Assembly: GCA_024305745.1 (NCBI GenBank)
Contig: JAHRBS010000002.1
Span: 992,001-1,056,000 of the forward strand
Direction: 5' to 3'
DNA length: 64,000 nt
Source of the DNA: Polyporus tsugae
Lineage: Eukaryota; Basidiomycota; Agaricomycetes; Polyporales; Polyporaceae
Part shown: piece after piece, positions 42,902 through 54,078 of the stretch
How the letters are laid out: every line of letters begins with the position of its first letter
Position numbering within the stretch: position 1 is the first letter of the stretch
The notes under the pieces: model-generated
What the model saw: the letters and a program-made list of their open reading frames with translations, nothing else
Databases searched by the model: none
What the model was told of the DNA's origin: nothing
Made by a program: the position numbers and the translations under genes

Positions 42902-45900
42902 TTACCACTCTCCCGACGCGTCAGACCCGGACCCGTCGCTGGAGGCGTGCGCGGCGCTCTGCTTCTCCAGCTTCTCCAGCATATCGCAGACAACGCCCAG
43001 CCCGATCAGGGCAAAGCTTTGCGCCCCGAATGCCGTCCTGTTCCGCATCCCGAAGTCCCACGCGGCCCATGCCTTCTCGAGCGCGGCGCGCAGCTCATCG
43101 TCCGACGCCGCCTCGTCCTTGTCGCGCTGCAGCGGCGCGCCGAGCCCACGCCGCCGGTGCTTGACGTCGCGGACGAGCTGCGCCGCGTGCTCGCGCATCC
43201 GGTGCATCCTGTCCTTCTTCCACCGTCTCTGCGAGCACTTGGCCAGGATCGCGCCGATCGCGACCTCCTCCTCACTGAGGCGCACGTCCGTATTCTCCGA
43301 GGGCGCGTGTGTCAAGCAGATGTATCCCAACTCGCGCGCGTAGTGCCGGAACAGCGGCTCGATCGCCGACACGCCCGCTACCGAGTTGTTGAACCGTCTG
43401 AGGTGGCGCTGGATGGCGGGCCGAAGGGCGGCGGAGATGGCGTCCGACAAGGGTCGCTCGTTGACGGGGTCCAGGGGGGTTCCGTTGGGGTACGACGAAG
43501 AGGGCGGGGTTATCGGATGGACTTCGATTTGCCTGAACAGCGTGCCGAGCGCGCGGGTAGACTCGTAGTAGTCTGCCGGACGATAGTCGTTGTCTTCCGG
43601 CTGCAATGGATGAGCCGCGATGTCAATTTCCTTCGTCAAATGCCAACATGCATGGACATGTTCGTACCTTCTTCCAGTCAGGTTTTGCGTGTATTAACTT
43701 GTGTGGCATGTTCTCGATGTTCACCGGCACGCCGTTTTTCGGATAATCCACCGCCTGACTGCACAATCCTGCCAGGAACATGCAATCCTTGTCGAAGGTA
43801 CCATACTATACACTGGAATGAGGAGATGCCTTAGCGACAGACGAGATTTGAATCCTCACCTTTGACTGGTCTGATAATGACGCATGCATCCGCATTCAGT
43901 GTGCTGTACATCATCTAAATATGGGACAAGACATACCGGCGATTGTCAGGTGCAGGTCCGCCACGAGACCCTGTCGAACCATTGAGCACCATAAAGCAAT
44001 AATAGTTAGAATGCGATAATGTACCACGACGTCGGACTGCATATACTCCATGAAAAAGTCGCAGATGTCGTCGATGTCGCTCTCACGGTCTAGAAGTCGA
44101 GGTTTGACACCCACATACGACGCGGGATCTGCCATATTGGTCGGAAGAAGTGTCGAATCTTTGATGACGAGGAATTCATCGCTGAGCACGGGGGAGTAAG
44201 CTCAGTGTCACATTGTAAAGCATTCACTGGCAGGAACCGCTTACCCATCAACGTCTCCGCCAGCGAGCATGGATGCTAGGGATCGTTGGCCTGTGTAAGC
44301 GAGTCTTAGTGTCAACTGAGCAAACGCTATTCGGCATGTTTACCCACCGACAGAGGGCATAACGACCACATTCTTCAAGTTGCGAAAAAAGCACAGCCTC
44401 TTGTCGTTCTCAGGAGGCTTCCCAATAGCCCGCACCCGTTGTACTACGAGAACAGTCAGCAGCTCTCTAGGTGGCAACCAACCCAAGCTATATGCGCGAT
44501 CCAGATCCTTACCGTCTCCAGGATGAATGTGCGGCGAACGGGAGATGGACACGAGACCTGGCAACAGGCAAGTCAGAACATTTCTCGGCGTCGCGGTTGC
44601 GCGTTCAAATGTCTAGTAGGCCTACCTTGGATATAGAGGGGCTCGTCGCTGTCCGGCTGCTGCACGCATGCTGCATTCAAATATGTGTCACCGTCCGACA
44701 AGGAGGAGTAATATTAGCACTTACCAAAAATTTCGCCTTCCTGCAGGCAAAGCACGTCCGCGGGGTCGTGTCCGGCCGCGATATACGCCGGTCCTTCGTC
44801 CGCACACCCCACCAACTGATACGCGTCCTGGATGGGAATCCGCGCGTCGTGCTTGATCTCGGAGAGAATATGCGTCTGCGCGAACTTGATGAGCCGCCGG
44901 ATGAACTTGTTGTCCATCTTGTGCTTCGCCCGGGGATTCTGCCTCTCCATGCCCATGCCCGCATCCGCGAGATGCTGGAGGATCCATCGGAGGCCGTAGA
45001 CGTTGCCGAGGTCGTGGTTCTGGAGGAGCCCAATGGTCTTTGCGAGGGAGTCTTGCGCCGTGACGACAGCGGTCTTGGCAATATTTTGAAGCGTCAAGAA
45101 TGCTTCCTGGGAGACACCGCGGTCTTCGAGGACAGCGATAAGAGGCCTGAAGGGGCGGAACTTTAGCGATGAGATCGATTCTGTTATTATAACTGCGAAT
45201 CGAACGACGCCCACCGACAGAGCCTGGCGGGACCGGGTTTGATGAATGCCTTCGCGATCTCGATCTCGGCCTCAGTCACATTGTCGACCGCGAACTTCTT
45301 CATGGAGTCGCGCAGTTTCATGTGGATCCCCTTGAGCTGCTCGTCGACGACGACAATCCCCTTGCAGCCTGCGGAAAGTTCAACGAAACAAACTTGCCTG
45401 AATGACATCTAACTCCTACCAAGGAAACGGATCTGGAACTGTGGGGATGTTTACTTAGTTTCAGGTAGGGCTCGAGGCAGGATCATTGAGGTACGTACGG
45501 CCGATGGCTTCAAGAGAAGCTTTCTCTTGTCGGGCCATGCCTCGCAGAGGACGTCCCAGATGCGGTCCCGCAACTCGACGGAGATGGTTCCTTGACCATC
45601 CGTGAACTCGTAGGGGTTGCTGCCAAGGTCTTCAACCCCCTCCGTCCACTGTCCGAATTGAATCTTGTACGATGGGTCCGTACCGCTGAACGCCTGCGCG
45701 ATCCTCGCCGCATACTTCGAGGGGTGGTTGATGCACGACTTGAAGTCCCCGAGGCCACTGCGAATCTTTGCGGGAGTCACCAGACCCTCTTCACGGTGCA
45801 CGAAGTCGGACATGAACCAAGTCGTGTGTTCTCGCAGCCCGGACGTCGAGTAGCCGAGGAAGCGGAAGGTGCGCCCGGCGATCTCGAGTCCCTGCTTCAA

Positions 45901-47591
45901 GATCTTGCCGAAGCGTTGCTCGATGAGAGAGCGGCCGTTCACCTTATCTAGGGGATAAACGCACTGCATGCGAATGGAGGGAAGGGCGAGTGGCACGCAC
46001 CTCGATTGGCCAGCGAAAAGCCATGCGATTCTCCTCCCGGAACTCGACCCGAATGAAGTTTTCGCGGTATTCGTAGTATTTGCGGATCACCCGGTTGCTT
46101 TGGGTGTCGTAGGGCCCCTCGAGAAGGACCCGTGTGGGGGTAACGATCGCGTGGGCACATTGGACTGAACCTTTTGTGCGCGGAGAGTCCTCTACGTCTG
46201 TAAGGGAAGCCACTGTGTCGCCCCGCTCCACTCTGAGGGCGGTCTTGAAACACTCTGCAACAGTCTCACCATTGCTCTTGGAACGGAGCTTCTCCGAAAA
46301 CCGTCGCAAAAAATCTGCGGCAAACTCCATCCCGTCGACACGGACCAACGTGGAGACAGAGTCGCATATAGCGAGCAAATCGTCTGTGTGTGTGAGTCCG
46401 GTTCGAAGGAGAGCCTCCAACTGGAACCGGACGGGCCATTCATAGCCGATAATCCACTGACGGGTGGTCTTGAGCTTGTCCGGACTGAAGAAACCCTGCT
46501 CGTCGACGTTGATCTGTACTTTCGACGGGGTGCGAATGCCGGCCTCCTCGCACAACCGCCTGACGTCGCGACGGGCACCGGAATCGTTCAACACGAGTCG
46601 AACCTGGTAAGCGAACGCAGTGATAGACTCATGCTCGCCCCCGAGGTGAGGCAGCCGCTCACGAAAGTCCCGAGCATCCTTGCGCCTGTCGCCCGAGTAC
46701 GCCCGAAGCCTGGGTTGGCGCTCGAAGCGAGGCGGTTGCCACAGCTCGAAGCACACATCTGGGGTGGAGGCATCGCATCTCAACACAAGATAAACGTCGA
46801 CGGGTCTCCTTACTCACAATGCTGGCCTTTCGAATCAGACCCATACGCACTCTTCTTGATGTTGGGGAGGTCGATGACAATGTGCTCTACAGTGTCCTCG
46901 CTGACGCAATCTCCCATCTGCGAAATGTTTCAGCACCGTTCATCATGCTTTTCGAATGAACTACTCGCACCTCGACCCGGAGGATCTTATGATTATAATC
47001 AAAGAGTAATTCTCCCGAGAATGTATCGTCTCTTCGGATCGCGAACTCGTTCGAAAAGTACCTATGTGCTGTGGTAGGGTCACCAGGGTGATGGAAGTAG
47101 ACGCCAAATTGAATGGCGTCCAGGATGATGCGTATTCCCCGTATCCGCTCAAGCTTTTCTAGCCGCTCCGCTTGCTCTCTCGGATCGAGATAAGGTGTCC
47201 TGTTCAATGCTTCAACAAGTCCCCGTTTTACCCTTTCCTCGCTTTTGCAAATGTAGAGCTTTCGACCATTGATGCACACCCGGTTGCCGCCTCTGAGTGC
47301 CCACTTGAAGAACCTTTCTCCGATGTGATTGTCGGGGAGAGTGAGCGTGCCGCGCCCGTTGCTGGGGAGGCCGTTGTGGCTGGGCTCCAGTGTAATTTCG
47401 AAGTTGCTGGGATCGAAATCGGCGTTCGTCAGTGGTTATCGCGGGACGTTACGGATCGTCACTCACATGAGACGAGCATTGTGGGCGGCCAGGTTGTGGA
47501 AATCGGGATGGTGATGGAAAACTTCGCTAAAAGCCTGTTTTACTTCCCACTTCGTCGCATTTTGGGGGATATCTTCGACCTGGATATTCAT
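42902..47591 (-). CDS. RNA-dependent RNA polymerase of the RNAi pathway
   Basis: A gene of many exons starting MNIQVEDIPQNATKWEVKQ (ATG at 47589-47591). The N-terminus has an RRM-like fold (FEITLEPSHNGLP, GRGTLTLPDN, GNRVCINGRKLYI). The cellular RdRP domain follows: RIQFGQWTEGVEDLGSNPYE near 45650, the GCKGIVVVDEQLKGIHMKLR block near 45350, IAVLEDRGVSQEAFLTLQ near 45110, then the catalytic motif LAGGDVDG joined by an intron to DEFLVIKD (44260 and 44190), an intact D-x-D-G-D triad. Later conserved pieces are LAGLCSQAVDYPKNGVPVNI and PDWKK near 43750. It is of the QDE-1/Rdp family, which makes double-stranded RNA for Dicer. Exact exon limits were checked only around the start, the catalytic motif and a few others. 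Confidence 0.9.
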
Positions 47592-48161
47592 TTTGTGAAG
47601 TGGGTGAGCCTGAGGGAAGATGCGGGAGATGGATGGAGTGGCGCTTCAGATGAACGATTGTCTTATATGAGGGGGCTACGACCAGCAGCAGCTGGTGCTA
47701 CGTAAAAGAAAGGAAGCTAAAACCGTCTTTTGCCCTTATGAACTGCTGTGATTTACAACGAGGTGCCGCAGCATTCCATAGGTATACTGCAAAGCCTCTA
47801 GTTGCGGGCCACGGGGAACTCGGGGACGCTGCGGTAGTGGTACGTGGGCAAGCAGAACGACGTCGAGCGTCAACTCTGCGCACTTCCATCAAATGCGGGC
47901 CGGATATGACATCGTTTCGTCATTTGTTCCGTGCTGTACAGTCCACCTGGGGAAGTCCAACGTCGCGGTGTATGGTGAATAAGAGACCGTCGCTTTGGAA
48001 TGCGTACGAACTCACACAAGAAATTTTACAACACAGATAATAAGGATATCATGGGCATGCTACATATCTAAGCTATTGATCAGCCGATCTCCCCAAAACA
48101 TGGCGATCGATGTGAGAATACTTCGTCAAGGTCTGCTTCTGCATTCCCCCTCCGCTGGCGT
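47592..48161. other. Intergenic region upstream of the RdRP gene
   Basis: About 570 bp between the RdRP start and the stop of the Sqt1/AAMP gene, both minus strand. No gene, repeat or strong promoter motif seen. Confidence 0.5.
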
Positions 48162-49740
48162 TCACTCGGTCTGGAACACCAAGCAAACGCCCTCGTCCCC
48201 AGCGCTGACGACCACCCCACCAGCCAAACCCAGTGCTGCGTCTAACACAGGCCCGCTGTGCCCCTTGTGTTCGCGCACGAGGGTCCCGGTCCGCGCGTCC
48301 CACGTCCGCAGGACCTTATCCGTCGAAGCAGACACGATAAGGTGGCTTTTGCCCGGGGCCGGGAGGTGGTGCAGCGACGTGACGGCGTCCTGTGCCACAG
48401 CAGCCATTTCACGGTCAGAACGAGTAAAAGAAAACAGAGATATGCGGGTTGGACGCACCCCATGCTCGAGCGTCGCGCGCAGCCGCATCGTGCCGAGGTC
48501 CCATATGCACGCCTTGCCGTCGGTGCCGCCGGTCACGACGACGCCCCCAGCCGCAGGAGCGGGGCCGGCGGCAGGGCCCGCCGCGAGGTCGACGAACTCG
48601 ACCGCCTCCACGCTGTCGCCGTCCTGGTGGCCTGCGAGCGCGCTGACGACCTCGCCCTTGCTCAGGCTGATCACGCGGACGCCCCCAGACGCGCCGCCAA
48701 CGACCGCGAGCGTGGAGGCCGGGTTGACGGCGAGGGAGGTGATGCCGTCGAGCGCGAAGCGCTGGTCTGTCGGTGTGAGCTTGAAGAGCGAGCTTGGGGA
48801 GCGAGGATCCCAGAAGATGAGGGTGCCTTCTGCATCGGCTGTGATGATGCGCTTCCCGTCGGGGGTGAAGTCTCCGCAGGTCACGGGTGCTGTGTGGCCT
48901 GCGAAGACTTGCATAGTGTTTCCGGACGGTACTGGGTTCGAAGGTTAATACGACTTATCGAATGCGGTGTGAACGGGGTCGCTCACGTTGCCAGAGCCAT
49001 ACTGTGGTATCGTTTGAGCCAGCGAGCAAGACCGCGCCTTTAGGATGCCATCGTATCCACTGAAAGGATCAAGAGTCAATTATCCATTCCGGTACTTCGT
49101 GGGGTCCGGAATGTCTAATGGTGATCGTGCCAAAAATTAACGACATAAATGTTGGTAGAGCGATGATCTCTTGCTTAATGCTTGGACAGCAGAAGCAAAT
49201 GCCCTCGGTCGCCAGACAATCGCACGTGGGACTCACCATGACTTCGTCAGGACCCGTCAACTCCGTAAGGAACTCCCATGTCTTCCAATCCTCCTTCCCC
49301 ACTCTCCTCCATACCCGAACCTTGCCATCCATACCGCCCGTCGCGATAAGTTCTCCATCCGAGCTGAACGCGGTCGAGGTCACACTATCTGTGTGGCCAG
49401 TAAGCTTGACGAGCTCATCTCCCGTCAAGAGGTCCCAGATGTAGCCAAGATCGTCCTCGCCGCCCGACGCGGCAAGCTGCACAGTAGGATGCGTGGAGAC
49501 GGCGAAGACGGAGCCTTTGTGATTGGGGAAGTGTTGCACGGAGTTGTCCTCCCAGACAACCTCGTCCTCTGGATGGAGCCCGCCTTCCTGTACGTCCTCG
49601 TCCGCGTCCTCGTCCATGGGATGATCGCCATCGTCCGCGACCTCGACGAGGACATCGTTAGGGTCCATGAACTCGTCGTCTTGTGGACCGTCTTCACCTC
49701 CGTGCTGGAAGTGATCTTCCTCGATGCGTTCGGCAGACAT
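48162..49740 (-). CDS. SQT1: WD40 protein Sqt1/AAMP, ribosomal protein uL16 chaperone family
   Basis: Starts MSAERIEEDHFQHGGEDGPQ (ATG at 49738-49740) with a long acidic leader, then WD40 repeats. Repeat signatures include NHKGSVFAVSTHPT...LGYIWDLLTG, GHTDSVTSTAFSSDGELIAT...GKVRVWRR, WIRWHPKGAVLLAGSNDTTV, GHTAPVTCGDFTPDGKRIIT, VTGGTDGKACIWDLGTMRL and VSASTDKVLRTWDARTG. The acidic leader followed by VVWEDNSVQHFPNHKGSVFA is characteristic of yeast Sqt1 and human AAMP. Sqt1 binds nascent uL16 (Rpl10) and helps assemble it into the 60S subunit. Joins checked: PDEVM to WIRWHP and LEHG to DAVTSLHHL. An Ala/Pro/Gly-rich loop (AAGPAAGPAPAAGG) interrupts one blade. Confidence 0.9.
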
Positions 49741-50752
49741 TGTACGAGACTAGGCAAAGGTGCAGTGGAGAATGCGTGTAAGATGCAGCCGCAGTGAGAT
49801 TTCCTGGAGGTTTAAGTATAACGGGTGAATGGACACTCGAAGGTGCGAGACGGCTGAGTCAACGTACGGTGCAGCTAAATTTGTGATCCTCAATCTGACA
49901 AAATCTTGCGGGTCCGCCAGCATTCGAGCCTGAGACAGCGGCACGGCGATCGCGTCGCGTTGCCGAGAATGAGCACTTACTAATACACGTGACTCTTATA
50001 AGTTGTTTGGGCGCTCCGATGGTACTTAACGCCGACTCGGAATTCCTCTAAGTTAACCTTGCACCCCACTCTAGTCGTCCAAGCCGTCTGTCCTTCTCAA
50101 TTTAAATTAGCTTCAAAGCTCTTGCACCACCTGCTCTCTGAGCGGCTCTAAGTTGATACGTGTATCTGGTGTCTGCTGAATACACCACTGCGTTGAGGTC
50201 CTCTCTCTTGGGCTGGCCTCAGAATTGCTCTCGAGTCCAATCGCATATGCTATTGCTTCCATGAGAGGAGACTGCTGGCCAGTGACCGCGTCTAGAATAT
50301 GGTCTTCTTGCAAGAAGCATTACTCATTGTTCCAACGAAAACCGAATCAGACAGTCGCGGACGTTTTCGTCAAATTTTCCGAGAATCGCGGCACCGGAGC
50401 CCTGGTCTCTCAGACGACTTGTTGTTGGTCTTCAAGGAGCCAACACACGTTCCAGGAGCCATTTCTCATCGAGCTCTACGTATCCCGACGCGAAAGAATT
50501 AGTGCAGAGCCATTGAACCTCGCCACGGTAGACAAACACGACGCAAGTTGTTCTCTTCAGTCTGGGCGCACGCCACTGACACGTGTTCTGAAAACAGTGC
50601 AAATCGGCGCTGCCGGCCAGTGAGAGCAAGTCTCCTTTCACTTGGACCTCAAGTTGATGGACCGCCATCTCAAGGCCTTTGTCGGTGCCTTCACCAATTG
50701 CAAGCTTGCTCTAGCCGCTCCGTCGATCCGCGTATTCGCACCAAAAGTGCAC
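49741..50752. other. Intergenic, no gene supported
   Basis: About 1 kb between divergent SQT1 and the TDP2-like gene. Open frames on the minus strand (for example 50432-50668) have fairly natural composition, but neither their ends nor possible splice joins make a consistent gene. Confidence 0.45.
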
Positions 50753-52035
50753 ATGTCCAGCCAGAATTCAGCAGGTCTGAACTTTATCGGGTGCTCTTTG
50801 CGCCAAACACTTCTCACCGGCGCGGTGTCGCTTCTTCAGACTCCTCGAACGCCACCGCTAGTGATAAGCCTACCACGACTCTCGAGGACGCACAGGCGAT
50901 AAATGCGGTCGAGTCTGACCAAGATCCGCCAAAGGCCAAGCTGGATGGTGATGATAATGTGCATTGAGTTTCCGTCGTGACTGCACCGCGCTCCTCCTGA
51001 CACCCGTGTATATAGTCTGGATCGTCTGAGCCAAGTTCCCCGGGCAGCCCTTCGCACTCCTCACATTCACCTGACTCCGATCCATCCCGTGTCGATTCCT
51101 CCCGCTCTGATTCCGACGAAGATAAAGACGTTTACGGCACACACGTCATGGAAAACGACATCATTCGTGACCTCCGCATCAAGGCGTTCTCCCTGGAAGA
51201 GTCGCGCTGGACCACCAAATACGACACGCGGTCCCAACCCGTCCCCCACCTGAGGATCGTGTCCTGGAACGTCGACTTCATGGCGGACGACACCGTCGGC
51301 CGCGTATCCTGCATCCTCGACCACCTCAAAAAGGCCGTCCTCGCCAAACACCCGCAGCCGACCGCGGTCCTACTGCAGGAGCTGGACGAGGCGAGCTTCG
51401 CCCAGCTCCTCGAGCACCGCTGGGTGCGCGAGCACTTCGCCGTCACACCCCCCAACACGCGGCGCTGGCCGACCAGGTACGGCCTCGCCACGCTCGTCTC
51501 GCGCCACGCCCGCGTCGAGAATGCGCGGATGCTGCAGTTCCGCCGCACGGTCATGGGCCGCGCCGCGCTCTTCGTCGACGTGTCGCTGCGGACCGCGGAC
51601 GCTGGCGAGAGATACGTCGTCCGCATCGCCAACACGCACCTGGAGTCGCTCCCCATGGGGCAGCGGGCACGCCCAGCGCAGCTCTGTGCGATCGCTGAGG
51701 TGCTACGGGAGCCGGGGATCCATGCCGGGATCGTCGGCGGGGACATGAACATGATCAGCCCCGCCGACCAGCACATACACGTCACTGCCGGGCTGCACGA
51801 TGCGAGCAGCGACGGACCCGAGTCGGATACGTGGGGATACCAGCCGCCGTCGCGTTTCCCGCCCGGGAGACTCGATCGTATATTCTACACGCCCTGCCCG
51901 GACTTGGTTGTCGAGCCTGTGAAGGTCATCGGGAAGGGGCTGAAAACAAAACGCGGACAGTGGGCGAGCGACCACTATGGGCTTCAGACCACGATTGCGC
52001 TGCGGCAGGACAATGAGTCTGATATGTCTTACTAG
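50753..52035 (+). CDS. TDP2-like endonuclease/exonuclease/phosphatase-family protein
   Basis: Model: exons 50753-50774, 50840-50958 and 51016-52035, 386 residues. The first 130 residues are Ser/Asp-rich and disordered (DSSNATASDKPTTTLEDAQ; SSPGSPSHSSHSPDSDPS; SDSDEDKDVYG). The last exon has the catalytic fold: VSWNVDFMADD, LLQELDEASF (metal Glu), an NTHLESL strand, VGGDMNMISPADQ and ASDHYGLQTTI. These four motifs in this spacing are those of tyrosyl-DNA phosphodiesterase 2, which removes trapped topoisomerase II from 5' DNA ends. Fungal relatives are little studied, so the substrate is inferred. The ATG at 51148 would give a 295-residue protein. The longer model is preferred because the upstream frame is open, acidic and joined by a 57-nt intron; its first intron (GTCTGA donor) is the weakest part. 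Confidence 0.78.
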
Positions 52036-52281
52036 GATTTGCTGTTTCGTTACTGGTACTGCTTGTATACTAATTTCCAGTCCGACACCCAAAAGGTTCG
52101 TCCCAGACGCCCAACACGTAGTGTGTAGCATTATGCATTATGCTGTCGTCATGCTTTCGCTAGATATTCGTGTAGTATACTGTATGTTTTGTCTCGAATT
52201 CCCGCACCCTTACCTGTACATCGGGGAGTGTGCTCAACGCCCCCACCAACATGAACTTTGATGTAAAGCGTGGTGAGGTTA

Positions 52282-52707
52282 CAGCGCCTTTCATATTGAT
52301 ACGGAAAACGCGTTTTCGTGCGAGCCAGCGTCTCAAAGGCGCTCCTGGAGACGCCAAAGGATCACGAGACCGGAATGCGGGACCGGATGAAGAGTTACTC
52401 AATGTTACATGAGTGTGACAAACGACCGTGAGCTTCGACCCCAGGGTTCCGGCGTATTCAGACGGCCCATATTCGAGTTTTCATCCATAAATCGCAATTT
52501 AATACACCTAGACCTGTATTCCTATGCTATTTCTAAGGAGGAAAATGACACCAAGGTGAACTTCCGCCAACTCAGTGACAGAGTGACTCTCCGGTTCTCC
52601 GGCTTTCTTCGCTTCCCGCCAGCCCGGCACAGCGTTCGGGTTCAGAGCGCCCTTGAGACGCTGGCTCGAACGAAAACGCGTTTTCCGTATCAATATGAAA
52701 GGCGCTG
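52282..52707. mobile_element. Mariner-type MITE-like element 3 (426 bp)
   Basis: Terminal inverted repeats of 63 bp (52282-52344 and 52645-52707) differing at only two positions. They start CAGCGCCTTTCATATTG and are flanked by TA on both sides, the classic Tc1/mariner pattern of TA target site followed by CAG. Each repeat contains the palindrome GAAAACGCGTTTTC. The 300-bp interior shows no transposase. It shares no end sequence with the other two elements in this window. It lies 250 bp downstream of the TDP2-like gene. Confidence 0.88.
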
Positions 52708-52818
52708 TAACGGCAGGCCTAAACTTGAAGTGAGTCATCGGACTGCGCATGCGCACCGATCTACCCCGGTCCGCTGCGTCTCCATTCGCGAGATCTCAGA
52801 GTCAAAGATGGCTGTAAA

Positions 52819-53780
52819 GTGAGTGTGTGGCATCTGCGTGTGCCTCCGCCGGGATCTAAGTATGGAAGATCATGTGCTGCATCGGCGTATGCCGCAGCCA
52901 CATCGCCGGGGAGGGAGACTGCGGCTGCGGACGGGGACCCACTGCCTCTTCCTCCCGACGCTCTCAGGCTGGCCCTGGGTGCTCTTTATTGTCAGATGGT
53001 CTATCATCCGTCGAACACCAGAATCTTCAGCAGCTCAGATACCGTGAGTCCTCGATCTCCCTTCTTGGACCCTTCGGAGGGTTTCCACTCAATCCTATCA
53101 CTATGCTACGTACCCAGTTGCCCCGCGAGGCCCGGCGGCCCGATCGCGTTTACCCAAGTATTCGTCGCTTGTGATGCAGGTCTTGAATGAAACATATTCT
53201 AAGCCAAAGCGCTGTCGTCCCTCGAGTTCTGTCCGTGGTCGCCACGTTCCGGCAACAAACGCCACTGCGTTCACTGAGATGAAGCACGGGGCTCACCTCA
53301 AGTGCAGGGATTTCTTTGGAAAGGTATGAGCTGCCTTCTTGTGCACTGCGCTCTTGGCCCTAACTGATGACCTTTCGTCTCTCGAAACTATATCGTTCAC
53401 CCCAGTGTCATGGTACTAGTGCGGCTCTGCAACTCTCTTGGACTTCCGAATCCGACCACGTTCTTTGGTCGCACGGCGCCGGTCAGATGTTAATGACCGG
53501 TTAGCGGATACGATGAGACTGGTAAGTGGCTCTCACATCAAACGTGGTCGCGTCGGTGGAGGCGTGGGGGATATCAGCCACAACGCGGCTGCCCAGCTGG
53601 CTAAAATCCGCAGTAGTTGGTCATGGAAGGTGAAGCAACCTGTTATTGAACGGTACCGGCCGAATTCGCGAGGTTAATCCGGACTGGCATCCGAATGCCC
53701 TTCCCATCAGCGCTCAGCCGATCACCCACGGCCCGGCCTTTTTCCGCATCCCTACCAAGTCCTTGCGCGGGGCGTGGTGA
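52819..53780 (+). other. Fragmentary coding-like sequence, possible decayed gene
   Basis: Three stretches look coding on the plus strand but do not join into a clean gene. 53108-53323 reads ARSRLPKYSSLVMQVLNETY...ATNATAFTEMKHGAHLKCRD and ends at a good donor (GGAAAG/GTATGAG). The next segment, after an acceptor near 53404, is open as CHGTSAALQLSWTSESDHVL and stops soon after. 53634-53780 reads LLNGTGRIREVNPDWHPNAL, then PISAQPITHGPAFFRIPTKS, then LRGAW and a stop. Frames between them contain stops or need non-standard splicing. It may be a pseudogene, a decayed repeat or a gene I have not resolved. I do not recognise the family. Confidence 0.35.
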
Positions 53781-54078
53781 GAACGCTCAAGAAGCCAGCC
53801 TCTGACCGTGTGCCTTGCCCACGGCTACCCCGCAATACTTAACCTGCAATACCCCAGATATTCTCCAGATTCCTCGCGGAGCTAGTCTAGAAACGGCAGC
53901 TGGGAACGCTGTCGCGCTCACTGGCGGATCCTGCCAACGAGACATTCTCGTAAGTATATAGTGAGGGTCTCGCTAGTTCTCGTGTGCACGCGATGGTCCC
54001 CTCTTCCCACTCAGTACTCAAGTACCGATATCCGCTCCCCGAGGTCCTGAGCGAACGCACGATTTCCTCTCCGCGAGG

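Noticed and set aside
50432..50668. Minus-strand frame starting MAVHQLEVQVKGDLL
   Set aside because: Natural composition, but no joinable exon upstream or downstream, and it lies in the likely promoter of the TDP2-like gene.
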